Source: Niabella soli DSM 19437 (lineage in GTDB: Bacteria > Bacteroidota > Bacteroidia > Chitinophagales > Chitinophagaceae). Taken from it: a stretch of 64,000 bases of DNA. The notes below the pieces were generated by a model. It had not been told where the DNA came from, did not search any database, and saw only the letters and a program-made list of their open reading frames with translations. The stretch is from assembly GCF_000243115.2 (NCBI RefSeq), contig NZ_CP007035.1, positions 4,154,001 through 4,218,000 on the forward strand. Direction: 5' to 3'. Of the stretch, positions 23,411 to 33,430 are shown piece after piece. The number at the start of each line of letters is the position of its first letter. Positions within the stretch are counted from its first letter, which is position 1. The position numbers were made by a program, and so were the translations under genes.

Positions 23411-26400
23411 ATGAGTAAATTTCTCGTTAAATTATCACTGACTGTTATAATGATGGTATCCGTTTGCGTTGCCTTTGGTCAAACCAAAACGATTACGGGA
23501 ACAGTGACGGACTCGGCCGGAGCGCCCTTATCAGGTGCTTCCGTAACCATTAAGGGAACGAGTATTGGAGCCAGTACCAATGCAAACGGAAGGTTTTCAT
23601 TAAACAGCACCCGCAGCGATGGAACTATTATTGTATCCTACGCGGGTTATAAAACACAAGAGGTTGCTTTTGCAGGGACGGGGGAATTGAAGGTGCAGCT
23701 TACCCAGGAAATAAAAGCAGGCGAGGAGGTGATTGTAATCGGGTATGGAACCAGGAAACGGGAAGCAATCAGTGGGTCGGTAGCTTCAATTTCATCAAAA
23801 GATATTGGTAATACGCATGCGGGCAGCCAGGTCAGCAATACGCTGGCAGGTAAATTGCCAGGGCTTTCTTTTAGGCAGGCAGATGGAAGACCGGGCGCTG
23901 CTGCGGGCCTGCAGATCAGGAATTTTGGTCCGGCTTTATATGTAATAGACGGGGTGCAGTCCGACGAAAACTCCTTTAACAGCTTAAACGGAGAAGATAT
24001 AGAATCCATTTCTATTCTTAAGGACGCATCTGCTGCTGTATATGGTTTGCGTGGCGCTAATGGCGTGGTATTGGTGACCACCAAAAAAGGAAAGCTGGGT
24101 CAAAAATCCACCATCTCTGCTAACCTTTCTTATGGCATTCAGAATATGTTCCGGTTTGCAAAAGTGCTTACCAGCGCCTATGACTATATGCGTTACAAAG
24201 CTGAGGGCCAGATAAATTCAGGGACCTCCGGAAATGTTTTTGGAAAAACAGATATTACAGACCAGGAACTGGCGAAATACAAGGCGGATACGGGTTTTAA
24301 CTACAAGAGCTTTGACTGGCCCTCCTTTATCTTTAAAAAGAACTCTCCGCTAACCAGCGTCAATGTGAACGCGACGGGCGGCAGTGATAAGATCACTTAC
24401 TACATTTCAGCAAACAATCTTTTTCAAAATTCATTGTTAGGCCGGGAGTATACCTTCAGGCGCTCCAATATCCAATCAAATGTTTCGGCAAAAATTGCCA
24501 ATGGATTAAAAGTAGGAACGGAGATCTTCGGTAATGATGAATTAACGCAAAACCCCGGCGTGCCGGGTGTGGATGATTATTGGCAGGGGCTTTTTGCTTC
24601 TTTAAGAAACCTGCCCACGGAAAGGCCTTATGCCAACGATAACCCCAATTACCTGAACCATATTTCAAATGACGAATCGAACTGGGCCTTTGATGATTTT
24701 AAACATTCCGGTAAATACCAGGATGAAATTAAAAGAATACGGATCAACTTAACGGGCGAATACCAGGTGCCTTTTATCCAGGGCCTCACCATCAGCGGAT
24801 TGTATTCCTATTACTGGCAGAACCAGATGCTGAACAATCATGAGTTTACCTATGATACCTATACCTATGATCCAACTACCGCTCAATATAACCGTACAGG
24901 GGGCAGTACGAATCCCTGGCGGGAAAGAAGGCAAACCAATGATTATACCACTTCAACAAATATTAAACTGAATTATAACCGCAAGTTTGGTGAGCACACT
25001 ATCGAAGCCACTTTGGTAAACGAGCGGATCAATGAGCATTACCTGATGAACTGGATCCATTCGGTTCCGCCATTAAATACATTGGACCTGATCTATTTTT
25101 CACAGGCAGATCAATATAATGATGTGGATCAAACGCTGGCGCGGATCGGGTATGTGGGCCGGCTGAACTATAATTATGCAGATAAATATTACCTGGAACT
25201 GGCAGGCAGGCGCGACTTGTCCAGCTTGTTTCCTCCGGATCATCGTGTGGGCTATTTCCCTTCCGTTTCCGGTAGCTGGCGGGTTACGCAGGAAAAATTT
25301 ATTCAGAACCTCCTGGGCGGACGATCAGTGCTTTCCGATCTGAAATTCAGAGGCTCCTATGCGGTGCTGGGGCAGGATGGTCTTACTGTTGCTACCGATA
25401 AAAATTCAGGACAGATGGGATATTTTAATCCACTTATACCTTACTTTGCTTATGTGCCGGGCTATACCTATAATGTGGGCAGCGCGGTATTTGGCGGACA
25501 ATTTACACCAGGTTCAAGAGACAGAGGACTTCCAATTACAAATGTTTCATGGGTAAAATCCAAACTGTTTAACCTGGGTATGGATGTAGCGCTTTTCAAT
25601 AATAAACTATCTGCTACTTTCGATTATTTCAGACGTGAACAGACCGGCCTCCTGGCTTCAAAATACACAGTGTTGTTGCCCTCGGAAGTTGGATTTAACC
25701 TGCCACAGGAGAATCTGAATTCGGAGATCATTACCGGTTATGAAATGTCGGCTACCTACAGGAATAATTTTGGACCGCTAAATTACAGCGTAGCCGCTAA
25801 TTTCTCTTATGCAAGACCGAAATATGGTGATGTGTATGCACCAAGGTGGAACAACTCTTTAGACCAATATTTCCCGGGTGGGAACAATACGCCGGGGCGT
25901 TACAGAAGAGCCGACCAAACCTGGGGCTATATTGCCCTCGGACAGTTTACGTCACAGGATCAGATCAATAATTACCCGGTGGATATTGACGGCAAGGGAA
26001 ATAAAACGCTGCTTCCCGGCGATCTGATCTATAAGGATCTGAATGGCGATGGTAAAATTGACATTAACGATCAACGCCCGATAGGTACCGGCACCGGTCA
26101 GCCACTTTATAATTTTGGATTTAATCTTTCTTTAAACTATAAGAATTTTGATTTCGTGGCTGTTCTCTCGGGCGCAGCCGGTTACACCTGGACCCAACAA
26201 TGGGAGGCGCTTTGGCCTTTTCAGAATCAGGGCAACCTGAATACGATCTTTACCGACCGTTGGCACCGGGAAGATTTCAGGGACCCCAACAGCCCCTGGA
26301 TACCGGGCAAATACCCTGCACTCAGATTTTCGGACCAATCGGGACTTAGCAATTACTCCACAACATCCACTTTCTGGACACATAACGTTAAATACCTCAG

Positions 26401-26611
26401 GGCAAGAACCATTGAACTGGGTTACAGTTTTGCAAGAGATTGGATGCGCAGAGTCGGGGCTACCCGTGGACGGATTTTTGTAAACAGCTATAACCTGTTT
26501 TCATTAGATAATTTAAAACAGTACAATGTAGATCCGGAGGTACAGGGCACCAATGGCCTGCAGTATCCTCAAACCCGGAACTTCAATTTTGGTTTTAATC
26601 TCACTTTTTAA
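23411..26611 (+). CDS. SusC/RagA-type TonB-dependent outer membrane transporter (locus 1)
   Basis: TonB-driven outer-membrane importer of glycan fragments or other nutrients, paired with the following SusD. The 1066 residues show a signal peptide (to VAFGQ, about 24), a carboxypeptidase-like regulatory domain (about 26-105, ITGTVTDSAGAPLSGASVTIKGT), a TonB box region (EEVIVIGYGTRKRE), the plug domain (about 115-230, with SILKDASAAVYGLRGANGVVLVTTKKG), and a 22-strand barrel ending in NFGFNLTF with a terminal Phe as expected for barrel insertion. The substrate cannot be read from sequence; the neighbours include no glycoside hydrolase. Confidence 0.95.
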   Translation: MSKFLVKLSLTVIMMVSVCVAFGQTKTITGTVTDSAGAPLSGASVTIKGTSIGASTNANGRFSLNSTRSDGTIIVSYAGYKTQEVAFAGTGELKVQLTQEIKAGEEVIVIGYGTRKREAISGSVASISSKDIGNTHAGSQVSNTLAGKLPGLSFRQADGRPGAAAGLQIRNFGPALYVIDGVQSDENSFNSLNGEDIESISILKDASAAVYGLRGANGVVLVTTKKGKLGQKSTISANLSYGIQNMFRFAKVLTSAYDYMRYKAEGQINSGTSGNVFGKTDITDQELAKYKADTGFNYKSFDWPSFIFKKNSPLTSVNVNATGGSDKITYYISANNLFQNSLLGREYTFRRSNIQSNVSAKIANGLKVGTEIFGNDELTQNPGVPGVDDYWQGLFASLRNLPTERPYANDNPNYLNHISNDESNWAFDDFKHSGKYQDEIKRIRINLTGEYQVPFIQGLTISGLYSYYWQNQMLNNHEFTYDTYTYDPTTAQYNRTGGSTNPWRERRQTNDYTTSTNIKLNYNRKFGEHTIEATLVNERINEHYLMNWIHSVPPLNTLDLIYFSQADQYNDVDQTLARIGYVGRLNYNYADKYYLELAGRRDLSSLFPPDHRVGYFPSVSGSWRVTQEKFIQNLLGGRSVLSDLKFRGSYAVLGQDGLTVATDKNSGQMGYFNPLIPYFAYVPGYTYNVGSAVFGGQFTPGSRDRGLPITNVSWVKSKLFNLGMDVALFNNKLSATFDYFRREQTGLLASKYTVLLPSEVGFNLPQENLNSEIITGYEMSATYRNNFGPLNYSVAANFSYARPKYGDVYAPRWNNSLDQYFPGGNNTPGRYRRADQTWGYIALGQFTSQDQINNYPVDIDGKGNKTLLPGDLIYKDLNGDGKIDINDQRPIGTGTGQPLYNFGFNLSLNYKNFDFVAVLSGAAGYTWTQQWEALWPFQNQGNLNTIFTDRWHREDFRDPNSPWIPGKYPALRFSDQSGLSNYSTTSTFWTHNVKYLRARTIELGYSFARDWMRRVGATRGRIFVNSYNLFSLDNLKQYNVDPEVQGTNGLQYPQTRNFNFGFNLTF

Positions 26612-26637
26612 AGGCCGGATACTGTTGGTACTATTGA

Positions 26638-28581
26638 ATGAAAAATAAATTTAAAATGACTACACAAAATATAAAAATGAGAAGAATATTATTAGGCGCC
26701 CTGATGATCATGATAATATTTGCCGCCTGCAAAAGCGATAAAAGCTTTTTGGATGTGCCGCCAATCGGGATTCTTCCGGTGGATCAGTCCTTTAACGATC
26801 AACCCACAATAGTTTCCATTTTGGCTGATTTGTACGACCGTGAAAATGACCAGGTAAATACGAATAGCGACCGAAGTGATCTGAATGATTGGGCAAACTT
26901 TGTTGATTTTGGCGAAGCCTTTCCGTCGGACGACAACTTAAGCTCTGTTCAAAACACTAATTGGGGTTATGGGCAATGGAGCGCCTGGGACTATGGTTAT
27001 ATCAGGGACCTGAATTTGTTTATTGAGCGGTTAGATTCTTCCAATGCCAGCGGCATTCTGGCCGCTAAACCAAGGTTCAATGCAGAAGCCCGTTTTTTAA
27101 GGGCCAGCTATTATTTTGAATTGGTGAAGCGCATGGGCGGGGTACCCCTTATTCTTAAATCGATGTCTTATAACGTGGGTGATGATGTTACGAAACTCCA
27201 GGTCCCCAGGAGCAAGGAGTCGGATATTTATGATTTTGTAATTAGCGAAATGGAGGCAATAAAAAATAATTTACCCGATGACGCCACCATTAAAGACCGG
27301 GCTACAAAGGCGGCGGCGCTGGCTACAGAAGCCCGTGCAGCCTTGTTCGCCGGATCAATTGCAAAATATGGAGTGAGTACGCCCGGGGTATCGCTGCCCG
27401 GAGGCGAAGTGGGTATTCCGCAGTCCATGGCAAACGGCTACTATCAAAAAGCGCTTGCAGCGGCACAGGAAATTATAAGTGCCAATAAGTATAGTTTGTA
27501 TATGAAAAGGCCGGATGATTTGTCTGTGAACTTTTCGCAACTCTTTACCGATAAGAATGGTAACCCTGAAACTATTTTTATAAAGGATTATAAATTAAAA
27601 ACCACAAAAACACAGTCTTATACTTTAAGAAATCAGCCCCATTACCAGTCGGAAGAAGCGGGAGAATCGGGCCGGTTGAATCCATCCCTTAACCTGGTAG
27701 AATCCTTTGAAAAGCTGGATAACACGTTTGCGCCTATACCCATTACTGATGGAAGCGGCAATCCCATTGTTTATAGTACTCCGATACAGGCTTTCGCGGG
27801 AAGAGATGCCCGGCTCGCAGGCACTGTTATGTTGCCGGGTTCTAATTTTAAATATCCTACCGATATTTGGGCGGGACTTATTCTGCCGAATGGCAGTATT
27901 TTTAGCGGCAACTCCGCGGGACAATTGTTAACACCTCCCGGGGCAAGTGCTCCTGTGCAGGTAGTAGGGAATGATGGACCGCTTTCACTTAAATTCGTAA
28001 CACAAACCGGGTTTTATGTAAGAAAATATATGGACCCCGCACCGGGTAGCGGCGGCAGAGGAACGGGTAGTGAGGTTCCTTATATCAGGTACCGGTTTGG
28101 CGAGGTCTTGTTAAATGCAGCGGAAGCAGCTTTTGAACTGGGGCAGCCTGACGTGGCAGCAGGGTATATTAACCAGATCCGGAGAAGAGCCGGCTTTACC
28201 GTCGATCTTACACCTGCGCAAATCAGTTTTGACCGGATCGTGCACGAGCGCCGGGCCGAGCTTTCCTTTGAAGGACATATTTTGTGGGACATGAAACGCT
28301 GGCGTTTGGCCACCACTATGTGGGATGGTGTACCTATGTCGCAGGCTGATCTGCTTTCTAATATCGGGACCTCCACCAAGCGCAATACACAACCTTATGG
28401 TTTGTGGCCCTACAAAATTTACAACCCGGGCAATGCCAACAATGGTAAATGGATCTTTAAAATTGTGCTGCCGCAGGCTGTTACTGCCGCCCGGCAGTTC
28501 AGGTTGGGCAACTATTATTCTAAGATTGATAATAATATTATTTCCAACAACCCGAAAATAGTGCCCAACCCCAACAACTAA
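26638..28581 (+). CDS. SusD/RagB-type surface lipoprotein (locus 1)
   Basis: Lid and substrate-binding partner of the SusC upstream, anchored on the cell surface. The 647-residue protein has a lipobox (IIFAACK), then the SusD helical repeats (about 60-330) and a C-terminal region with IRYRFGEVLLNAAEAAFELG and the conserved RRAELSFEGHILWDMKRWR. The start is ambiguous: ATGs at 26638, 26656 and 26677 are in frame, and the last (MRRILLGALM) gives the most compact signal peptide. The 26-bp gap from susC indicates co-transcription. Confidence 0.93.
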   Translation: MKNKFKMTTQNIKMRRILLGALMIMIIFAACKSDKSFLDVPPIGILPVDQSFNDQPTIVSILADLYDRENDQVNTNSDRSDLNDWANFVDFGEAFPSDDNLSSVQNTNWGYGQWSAWDYGYIRDLNLFIERLDSSNASGILAAKPRFNAEARFLRASYYFELVKRMGGVPLILKSMSYNVGDDVTKLQVPRSKESDIYDFVISEMEAIKNNLPDDATIKDRATKAAALATEARAALFAGSIAKYGVSTPGVSLPGGEVGIPQSMANGYYQKALAAAQEIISANKYSLYMKRPDDLSVNFSQLFTDKNGNPETIFIKDYKLKTTKTQSYTLRNQPHYQSEEAGESGRLNPSLNLVESFEKLDNTFAPIPITDGSGNPIVYSTPIQAFAGRDARLAGTVMLPGSNFKYPTDIWAGLILPNGSIFSGNSAGQLLTPPGASAPVQVVGNDGPLSLKFVTQTGFYVRKYMDPAPGSGGRGTGSEVPYIRYRFGEVLLNAAEAAFELGQPDVAAGYINQIRRRAGFTVDLTPAQISFDRIVHERRAELSFEGHILWDMKRWRLATTMWDGVPMSQADLLSNIGTSTKRNTQPYGLWPYKIYNPGNANNGKWIFKIVLPQAVTAARQFRLGNYYSKIDNNIISNNPKIVPNPNN

Positions 28582-28603
28582 TTAAACAATAAAAAATAAA
28601 CAG

Positions 28604-29329
28604 ATGAAACCATTATCATTTATATGCCTGATTGTGTTGTCAATGTCAGCAATGTATGGTTGTAAGAAATATGATAACACGCCCGCGCCATCCGTCACTT
28701 TAACCGGAAGGCTGGTATATAATGGCGATTCTATCGGTGTGGCGGATAACCAGGTACCCCTGCAGCTCTACCAATACGGATTGGGCAAAGTAGGGCCAAT
28801 CAACCTTACGTTTACGCAAAGCGGCGGCTTTTCTGAGCTTTTATTTGCGGGAAATTATAAGCTGACCATTCCTAGCGGCCAGGGTCCGTTTTTATGGAAA
28901 AAGACGGCCGCTGGCAACCCTGATAGTTTATCCGTGACCGTTAACAACAATATGACGGTAGACGTTCCGGTGACGCCCTACTATATGATCCGCAACCCGC
29001 AAATTTCAAAATCGGGAACGAATATCGTAGGTACTTTTAAGGCAGAGAAAATTGTTACGGATGCCAATGCCCGCAACATAGAGTTTGTAGCAATTTACCT
29101 CAATAAAACCACGTTTGTTTCTAATATTTCGGATCAGATCATGGTAAATGCCGACGGTTCCCCCGCGCAAATGAAGCAAACTACAATAGCCGACCCTAAC
29201 AATATCAGCCTTTCCGTAGCGATACCAGCGATGCCCGTTACCCAAAACTATGTTTTTGCCCGGATGGGAATAAAGATTGCCGGAGTGGAGGATATGATTT
29301 TTTCTCCCGTAACAAAAGTTTCGTTGTAA
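28604..29329 (+). CDS. DUF3823-type lipoprotein linked to SusD
   Basis: A 241-residue lipoprotein (signal peptide then the lipobox MYGCKK) with two beta-rich modules. The first resembles a carboxypeptidase-like regulatory fold (about 35-125), the second (about 128-241) contains the repeated polar beta strands expected of DUF3823. Proteins of this family regularly follow SusC/SusD pairs and are thought to sit on the surface with them. No catalytic residues are evident. It follows susD by 22 bp. Confidence 0.85.
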   Translation: MKPLSFICLIVLSMSAMYGCKKYDNTPAPSVTLTGRLVYNGDSIGVADNQVPLQLYQYGLGKVGPINLTFTQSGGFSELLFAGNYKLTIPSGQGPFLWKKTAAGNPDSLSVTVNNNMTVDVPVTPYYMIRNPQISKSGTNIVGTFKAEKIVTDANARNIEFVAIYLNKTTFVSNISDQIMVNADGSPAQMKQTTIADPNNISLSVAIPAMPVTQNYVFARMGIKIAGVEDMIFSPVTKVSL

Positions 29330-29360
29330 ACGCTATTCAATAACCTGAAAATTTTGTTTT

Positions 29361-29744
29361 ATGAAACATCTATTTGTTGTTGTATTTGTAATTGCAGCAT
29401 TGGTTGCAAATGGGTCATCTAATTTAAGTTTAAAACAACGGCGTTCCTATGACATAACAATTACCTGTTCAAATAGTACTTATTACCCGGCCGTGTTTTC
29501 AATTTCTAATTCGAGCGGATTCTATACTTCGGTAACTGTTCAACCGCATTCCACAAGCAATGCAACGGTTTCTTCGGGCGCCTATTATAACGTTTCAGCT
29601 TATGTGGATTACACTCCTAATCCCAATGATCCTAATGGTACCTATAGCTTCTGGTATTATGCAGGAAATCAGTCTTATTACGGCTCTTCAGCTTATTTTT
29701 TAAATGTTGATTTTAGCTCTTCACAATCTATTAGTGTTAATTGA
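29361..29744 (+). CDS. Small secreted protein of unknown function
   Basis: I do not recognise this 127-residue protein. A signal peptide (1-18) is followed by a beta-rich chain very high in Ser, Tyr, Asn and Thr (SSGFYTSVTVQPHSTSNATV, then YYNVSAYVDYTPNPNDPNGT), like a single immunoglobulin- or fibronectin-type sandwich. Two cysteines are absent, so no disulfide is suggested. It lies inside the locus-1 cluster and is followed by a terminator. A surface or glycan-binding role is only a guess. Confidence 0.75.
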   Translation: MKHLFVVVFVIAALVANGSSNLSLKQRRSYDITITCSNSTYYPAVFSISNSSGFYTSVTVQPHSTSNATVSSGAYYNVSAYVDYTPNPNDPNGTYSFWYYAGNQSYYGSSAYFLNVDFSSSQSISVN

Positions 29745-29792
29745 AGATTTCAAAAATAATTTCTGTAAATTTTCATCTATAAAGATCATTCC

Positions 29793-29823
29793 GGCCGGTT
29801 ACAAACTATTGTACCGGCCTTTT
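29793..29823 (+). terminator. Terminator after the small secreted protein
   Basis: GGCCGGT and ACCGGCC pair around a 13-base loop and are followed by TTTT. It probably ends the SusC-SusD-DUF3823 transcript before the FG-GAP gene, which would then need its own promoter. Confidence 0.72.
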
Positions 29824-29878
29824 CAGGCCTGTAAGAATAATTGTGTTTAACTTTATTAGCTGTTATTGCTTTAGCCAC

Positions 29879-32800
29879 ATGTACTATTTGCTAAATAAAA
29901 AGTGCGGAATATTGTTTCTTTTATTTTTGGGTGCTTTGTTTGGCAGCAGGGCCCAGTCTCCATTATTCCGTTTGCTGCCTTCCAAAGAAACGGGTATTAC
30001 GTTTAATAACCAGCTTACCGAAACAGATAGTCTTAATATTTTAAGCCAGGCCAATATTTACAACGGCAGCGGAGTAGGTATTGGCGATTTTAACCGTGAC
30101 GGCCTGCCGGATATCTATTTCGCCGCCAATAGGGTGTCGAACAAACTATACCTGAACAAAGGCGGGCTGCATTTTGCCGATATTACCCGGGAATCAGGAA
30201 CGGAAGGTGCAGGCCGGTGGTGTACGGGCGTGTCTGTAGCCGATATCAATAACGACGGCTGGCCCGATATTTATGTTTGTGCCTCTTTCATGAAAAACGA
30301 TATACAAAAAAGGACGAATTTATTGTACATCAATCAGGGGCTTAATGCAAAGGGTATTCCGGTGTTTAAAGAATCGGCAAAAGAATACGGCCTTGCTGAT
30401 ACAGGGTTTAGCACACAAGCTTATTTTTTTGATTATGATAGAGATGGCGACCTGGATGTTTACATAGTAACCAATGAGCTGTATGACCCGAAAACACCGA
30501 TCCGCTTTCGCCCGAAGGTTACGGATGGGTCCGCCCGGAACACGGACCGCCTCTATCGCAATAATGGCAACAATACCTTTACAGATGTGTCAAAGCAAGC
30601 GGGTATTACCATTGAAGGGTGGGGGCATGCAGCCAGCATTACTGATATTAACAGGGATGGTTGGCCGGATATTTATGTGTCGAATGATTTTGTTGCCAAC
30701 GATATCTGTTATATCAATAATAAGGACGGCACTTTTAGCGATCAGTTAAGCAGCTATTTTAAACATACTGCCTGGTATGCCATGGGAACGGATGCCGTGG
30801 ATATCAATAACGACGGCTACTCGGATCTTATTTCACTGGAAATGCAGCCGGAAGATAATATGCGCAAGAAACGTATGTTTGGCGGTAATGAGTACTATAA
30901 TTATACCAATGCGGGAAAATACGGATACACCCATCAGTATGTGCATAATGTGCTGCAGTTGAATTCGGGGCCAACGCCATTGGGGCACCCGGTTTTCAGC
31001 GATATAGCTTATATGGCGAATGTATACCAGACCGATTGGAGCTGGTGCCCGCTGGTAGCGGATTTTGATAATGATGGCTATCGCGACCTGATCATTACGA
31101 ACGGCCTTCCCCATGATGTCACGGATCTGGATTATATAACCTATAACAATGGTATCCGGGACGGCAGCGAAAATTTCTCTTTAAAGAATGCAGCATTACT
31201 GCCGGTTGTGAATATTCATAATTATGCTTTTAAGAATATTGACGGGCTTAATTTTACCGATAAATCCAAAGACTGGGGATTTACGAATACTTCGTTTTCA
31301 AATGGCGCGGCTTATGCTGACCTGGACAATGACGGCGACCTGGATGTTATCATCAATAACCTGAATAGCCCGGCTTTTATTTATGAAAATACGGGTAATA
31401 AAAATGCAGGCAATTATTTAACAGCAACACTAAACGGCAATCCCAGAAACAGCCCGGGCATCGGCGCTACCCTGCATTTATACTATGCGGGGAAACAGTT
31501 GTATTACGAGCACTATCCTGCGCGGGGCTATCTTTCCACAGATGATGCAAGAGCGCATTTTGGATTGGGAAGTGCAAAGAATGTTGATTCCATCAGGGTA
31601 CAATGGCCCGATGGAAAGATGCAGGTGTTAAAAAATATCCCCGTTAATCAATCGGTCACAATAGCCTATAAAGACGCGCAGTTACAGGGAAACATACGGG
31701 TAACAACCGTATTGGATACTTCATTATTGGTGAACGCCGCCTCCCGTTATGCTATAAAATACAGGCATAATGAAGAAGACTTTGTCGATTATGATATCCA
31801 GGTAACCCTGCCGCATAAGTTAAGTCAGTATGGGCCGGGTATTGCCGTGGAGGATATTGATGGTAACGGGTATGATGATTTTTACATTGGCGGAAGTTCG
31901 GGCACGCCGGGTATTTTCTTTATGCAAAATGAAAAAGGAAAATTTATTCCGGACAGTTCAAGGCTTCTGAAAAAGGACGATTCCTTATATGAAGATATGG
32001 GGGCATTGCTTTTTGATGCCAATAATGATGGCAAACCCGACTTATACCTGGTGAGCGGCAGCTACGAAATTCCACCCGGTAACGTTATTGCTTCCGACCG
32101 GCTTTTTATAAATGACGGCTCGGGAAAATTTATCAAGACAACCGGCGCGCTACCTGTGGATACGGCCAATGGCTCCTGTGTGCGCGCAGCGGACTTCGAT
32201 GGCGATGGCTGGCTCGACCTCTTTGTCGGCGGTCGTAGTGTATCCGGGGCCTACCCGCAGGCGCCCCGGAGTTTTTTATTAAAAAATGATCATGGAAAGT
32301 TTGTGGACGTTACGGCAGCCTGTTGTCCGCAACTGAGCAATCTCGGAATGGTTACGGATGCGCTGTTTACCGATTTTGACAATGATGGGAAAACAGATCT
32401 TGTGGTGGTGGGGGAATGGATGGCGCCAACTTTTTTAAGGAACACAGGCACTTCTTTTGTACCCGTGTCTACCGGTCTTGAAAAATATAAGGGTTGGTGG
32501 AACAGCATTGTGGCGGCTGATTTTGATAATGACGGCGACATGGACTATGTGGCGGGAAACCTGGGACTGAACAGTAATTATAAGGCCTCGGCAAAAGAGC
32601 CCATGACGCTGTTGGCAAAGGATATGGATAACAACGGGTCGCTCGATCCGATCGTTTTTTGTTATATGAGGGCTGCGATAACCGATAGCACACGAAAGCC
32701 TTTCCCGATGTGCACCAAGGACGATCTTGCAGGGCAGGTGCTGAGCATGAGAAAAAGATACCCCAGTTTTCAAAGTTATGGGGCGGCGTCTATGGACGAA

Positions 32801-33430
32801 CTGTGGCCGGTAAAAGACCGCGCGGGAGCAATACAGTTGCAGGCCACTGAAATGCGCACGATGTATTTTGAAAACGACGGCAAAGGGCATTTTACGGCGA
32901 AGCCCTTATGTATGCAGGCACAGGAGGCGCCCGTTTATGGCATGCTGGCAAAAGATGTAAACAATGATGGTAATCCCGATCTTTTACTGACGGGTAACGA
33001 TTATGGTATGGATCCTTACAGCGGCAGGCATGATGCGTTCAATGGCTTATGTCTTTTGGGCGATGGTGCGGGCTCCTTTACTCCTTTAACGGTGACGGCC
33101 AGCGGCTTTTTCGTAAAAGGGGATGGAAAAGGAATTGCTGCAATTCATACTGCCGGTGATGCAGAAGCAATTATAGTTACTCAAAACCAGGATAGCTTAT
33201 TGCTGTTTGCGGCTAATCCCGTAAAAGCAGCTACTCCAAAAAAATGGATCCATTTATTGCCGGGCGATTTTTCTGCCGCTGTTTTGTTAGACAATGGAAA
33301 AACAAGGAAGATGGAATTTTATTATGGCTCCACTTACCTGTCTCAATCCTCAAGATCGCTTCCGGTAGACAGTAATATGCGACAAATAATTATTACCGAC
33401 TTCAAAGGCGTTAAACGAAAAGTATTGTGA
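29879..33430 (+). CDS. Giant secreted FG-GAP/VCBS repeat protein with ASPIC/UnbV domain
   Basis: A 1183-residue exported protein. After a signal peptide (to LFGSRAQ, about 27) it contains about a dozen FG-GAP/VCBS blades with calcium-binding DxNxDG loops (DFNRDGLPDIYF, DINNDGWPDIYV, DYDRDGDLDVYI and so on), grouped into two propellers. Between them (about 520-600) is an ASPIC/UnbV domain (GNPRNSPGIGATLHLYY ... YLSTDDARAHFGLG). This architecture is common in Bacteroidota (CRTAC1-like). The reading frame allows a GTG start 12 codons earlier; the ATG at 29879 gives the shorter signal peptide. Its stop overlaps the haloperoxidase start, so the two are coupled. Function is not established. Confidence 0.9.
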   Translation: MYYLLNKKCGILFLLFLGALFGSRAQSPLFRLLPSKETGITFNNQLTETDSLNILSQANIYNGSGVGIGDFNRDGLPDIYFAANRVSNKLYLNKGGLHFADITRESGTEGAGRWCTGVSVADINNDGWPDIYVCASFMKNDIQKRTNLLYINQGLNAKGIPVFKESAKEYGLADTGFSTQAYFFDYDRDGDLDVYIVTNELYDPKTPIRFRPKVTDGSARNTDRLYRNNGNNTFTDVSKQAGITIEGWGHAASITDINRDGWPDIYVSNDFVANDICYINNKDGTFSDQLSSYFKHTAWYAMGTDAVDINNDGYSDLISLEMQPEDNMRKKRMFGGNEYYNYTNAGKYGYTHQYVHNVLQLNSGPTPLGHPVFSDIAYMANVYQTDWSWCPLVADFDNDGYRDLIITNGLPHDVTDLDYITYNNGIRDGSENFSLKNAALLPVVNIHNYAFKNIDGLNFTDKSKDWGFTNTSFSNGAAYADLDNDGDLDVIINNLNSPAFIYENTGNKNAGNYLTATLNGNPRNSPGIGATLHLYYAGKQLYYEHYPARGYLSTDDARAHFGLGSAKNVDSIRVQWPDGKMQVLKNIPVNQSVTIAYKDAQLQGNIRVTTVLDTSLLVNAASRYAIKYRHNEEDFVDYDIQVTLPHKLSQYGPGIAVEDIDGNGYDDFYIGGSSGTPGIFFMQNEKGKFIPDSSRLLKKDDSLYEDMGALLFDANNDGKPDLYLVSGSYEIPPGNVIASDRLFINDGSGKFIKTTGALPVDTANGSCVRAADFDGDGWLDLFVGGRSVSGAYPQAPRSFLLKNDHGKFVDVTAACCPQLSNLGMVTDALFTDFDNDGKTDLVVVGEWMAPTFLRNTGTSFVPVSTGLEKYKGWWNSIVAADFDNDGDMDYVAGNLGLNSNYKASAKEPMTLLAKDMDNNGSLDPIVFCYMRAAITDSTRKPFPMCTKDDLAGQVLSMRKRYPSFQSYGAASMDELWPVKDRAGAIQLQATEMRTMYFENDGKGHFTAKPLCMQAQEAPVYGMLAKDVNNDGNPDLLLTGNDYGMDPYSGRHDAFNGLCLLGDGAGSFTPLTVTASGFFVKGDGKGIAAIHTAGDAEAIIVTQNQDSLLLFAANPVKAATPKKWIHLLPGDFSAAVLLDNGKTRKMEFYYGSTYLSQSSRSLPVDSNMRQIIITDFKGVKRKVL

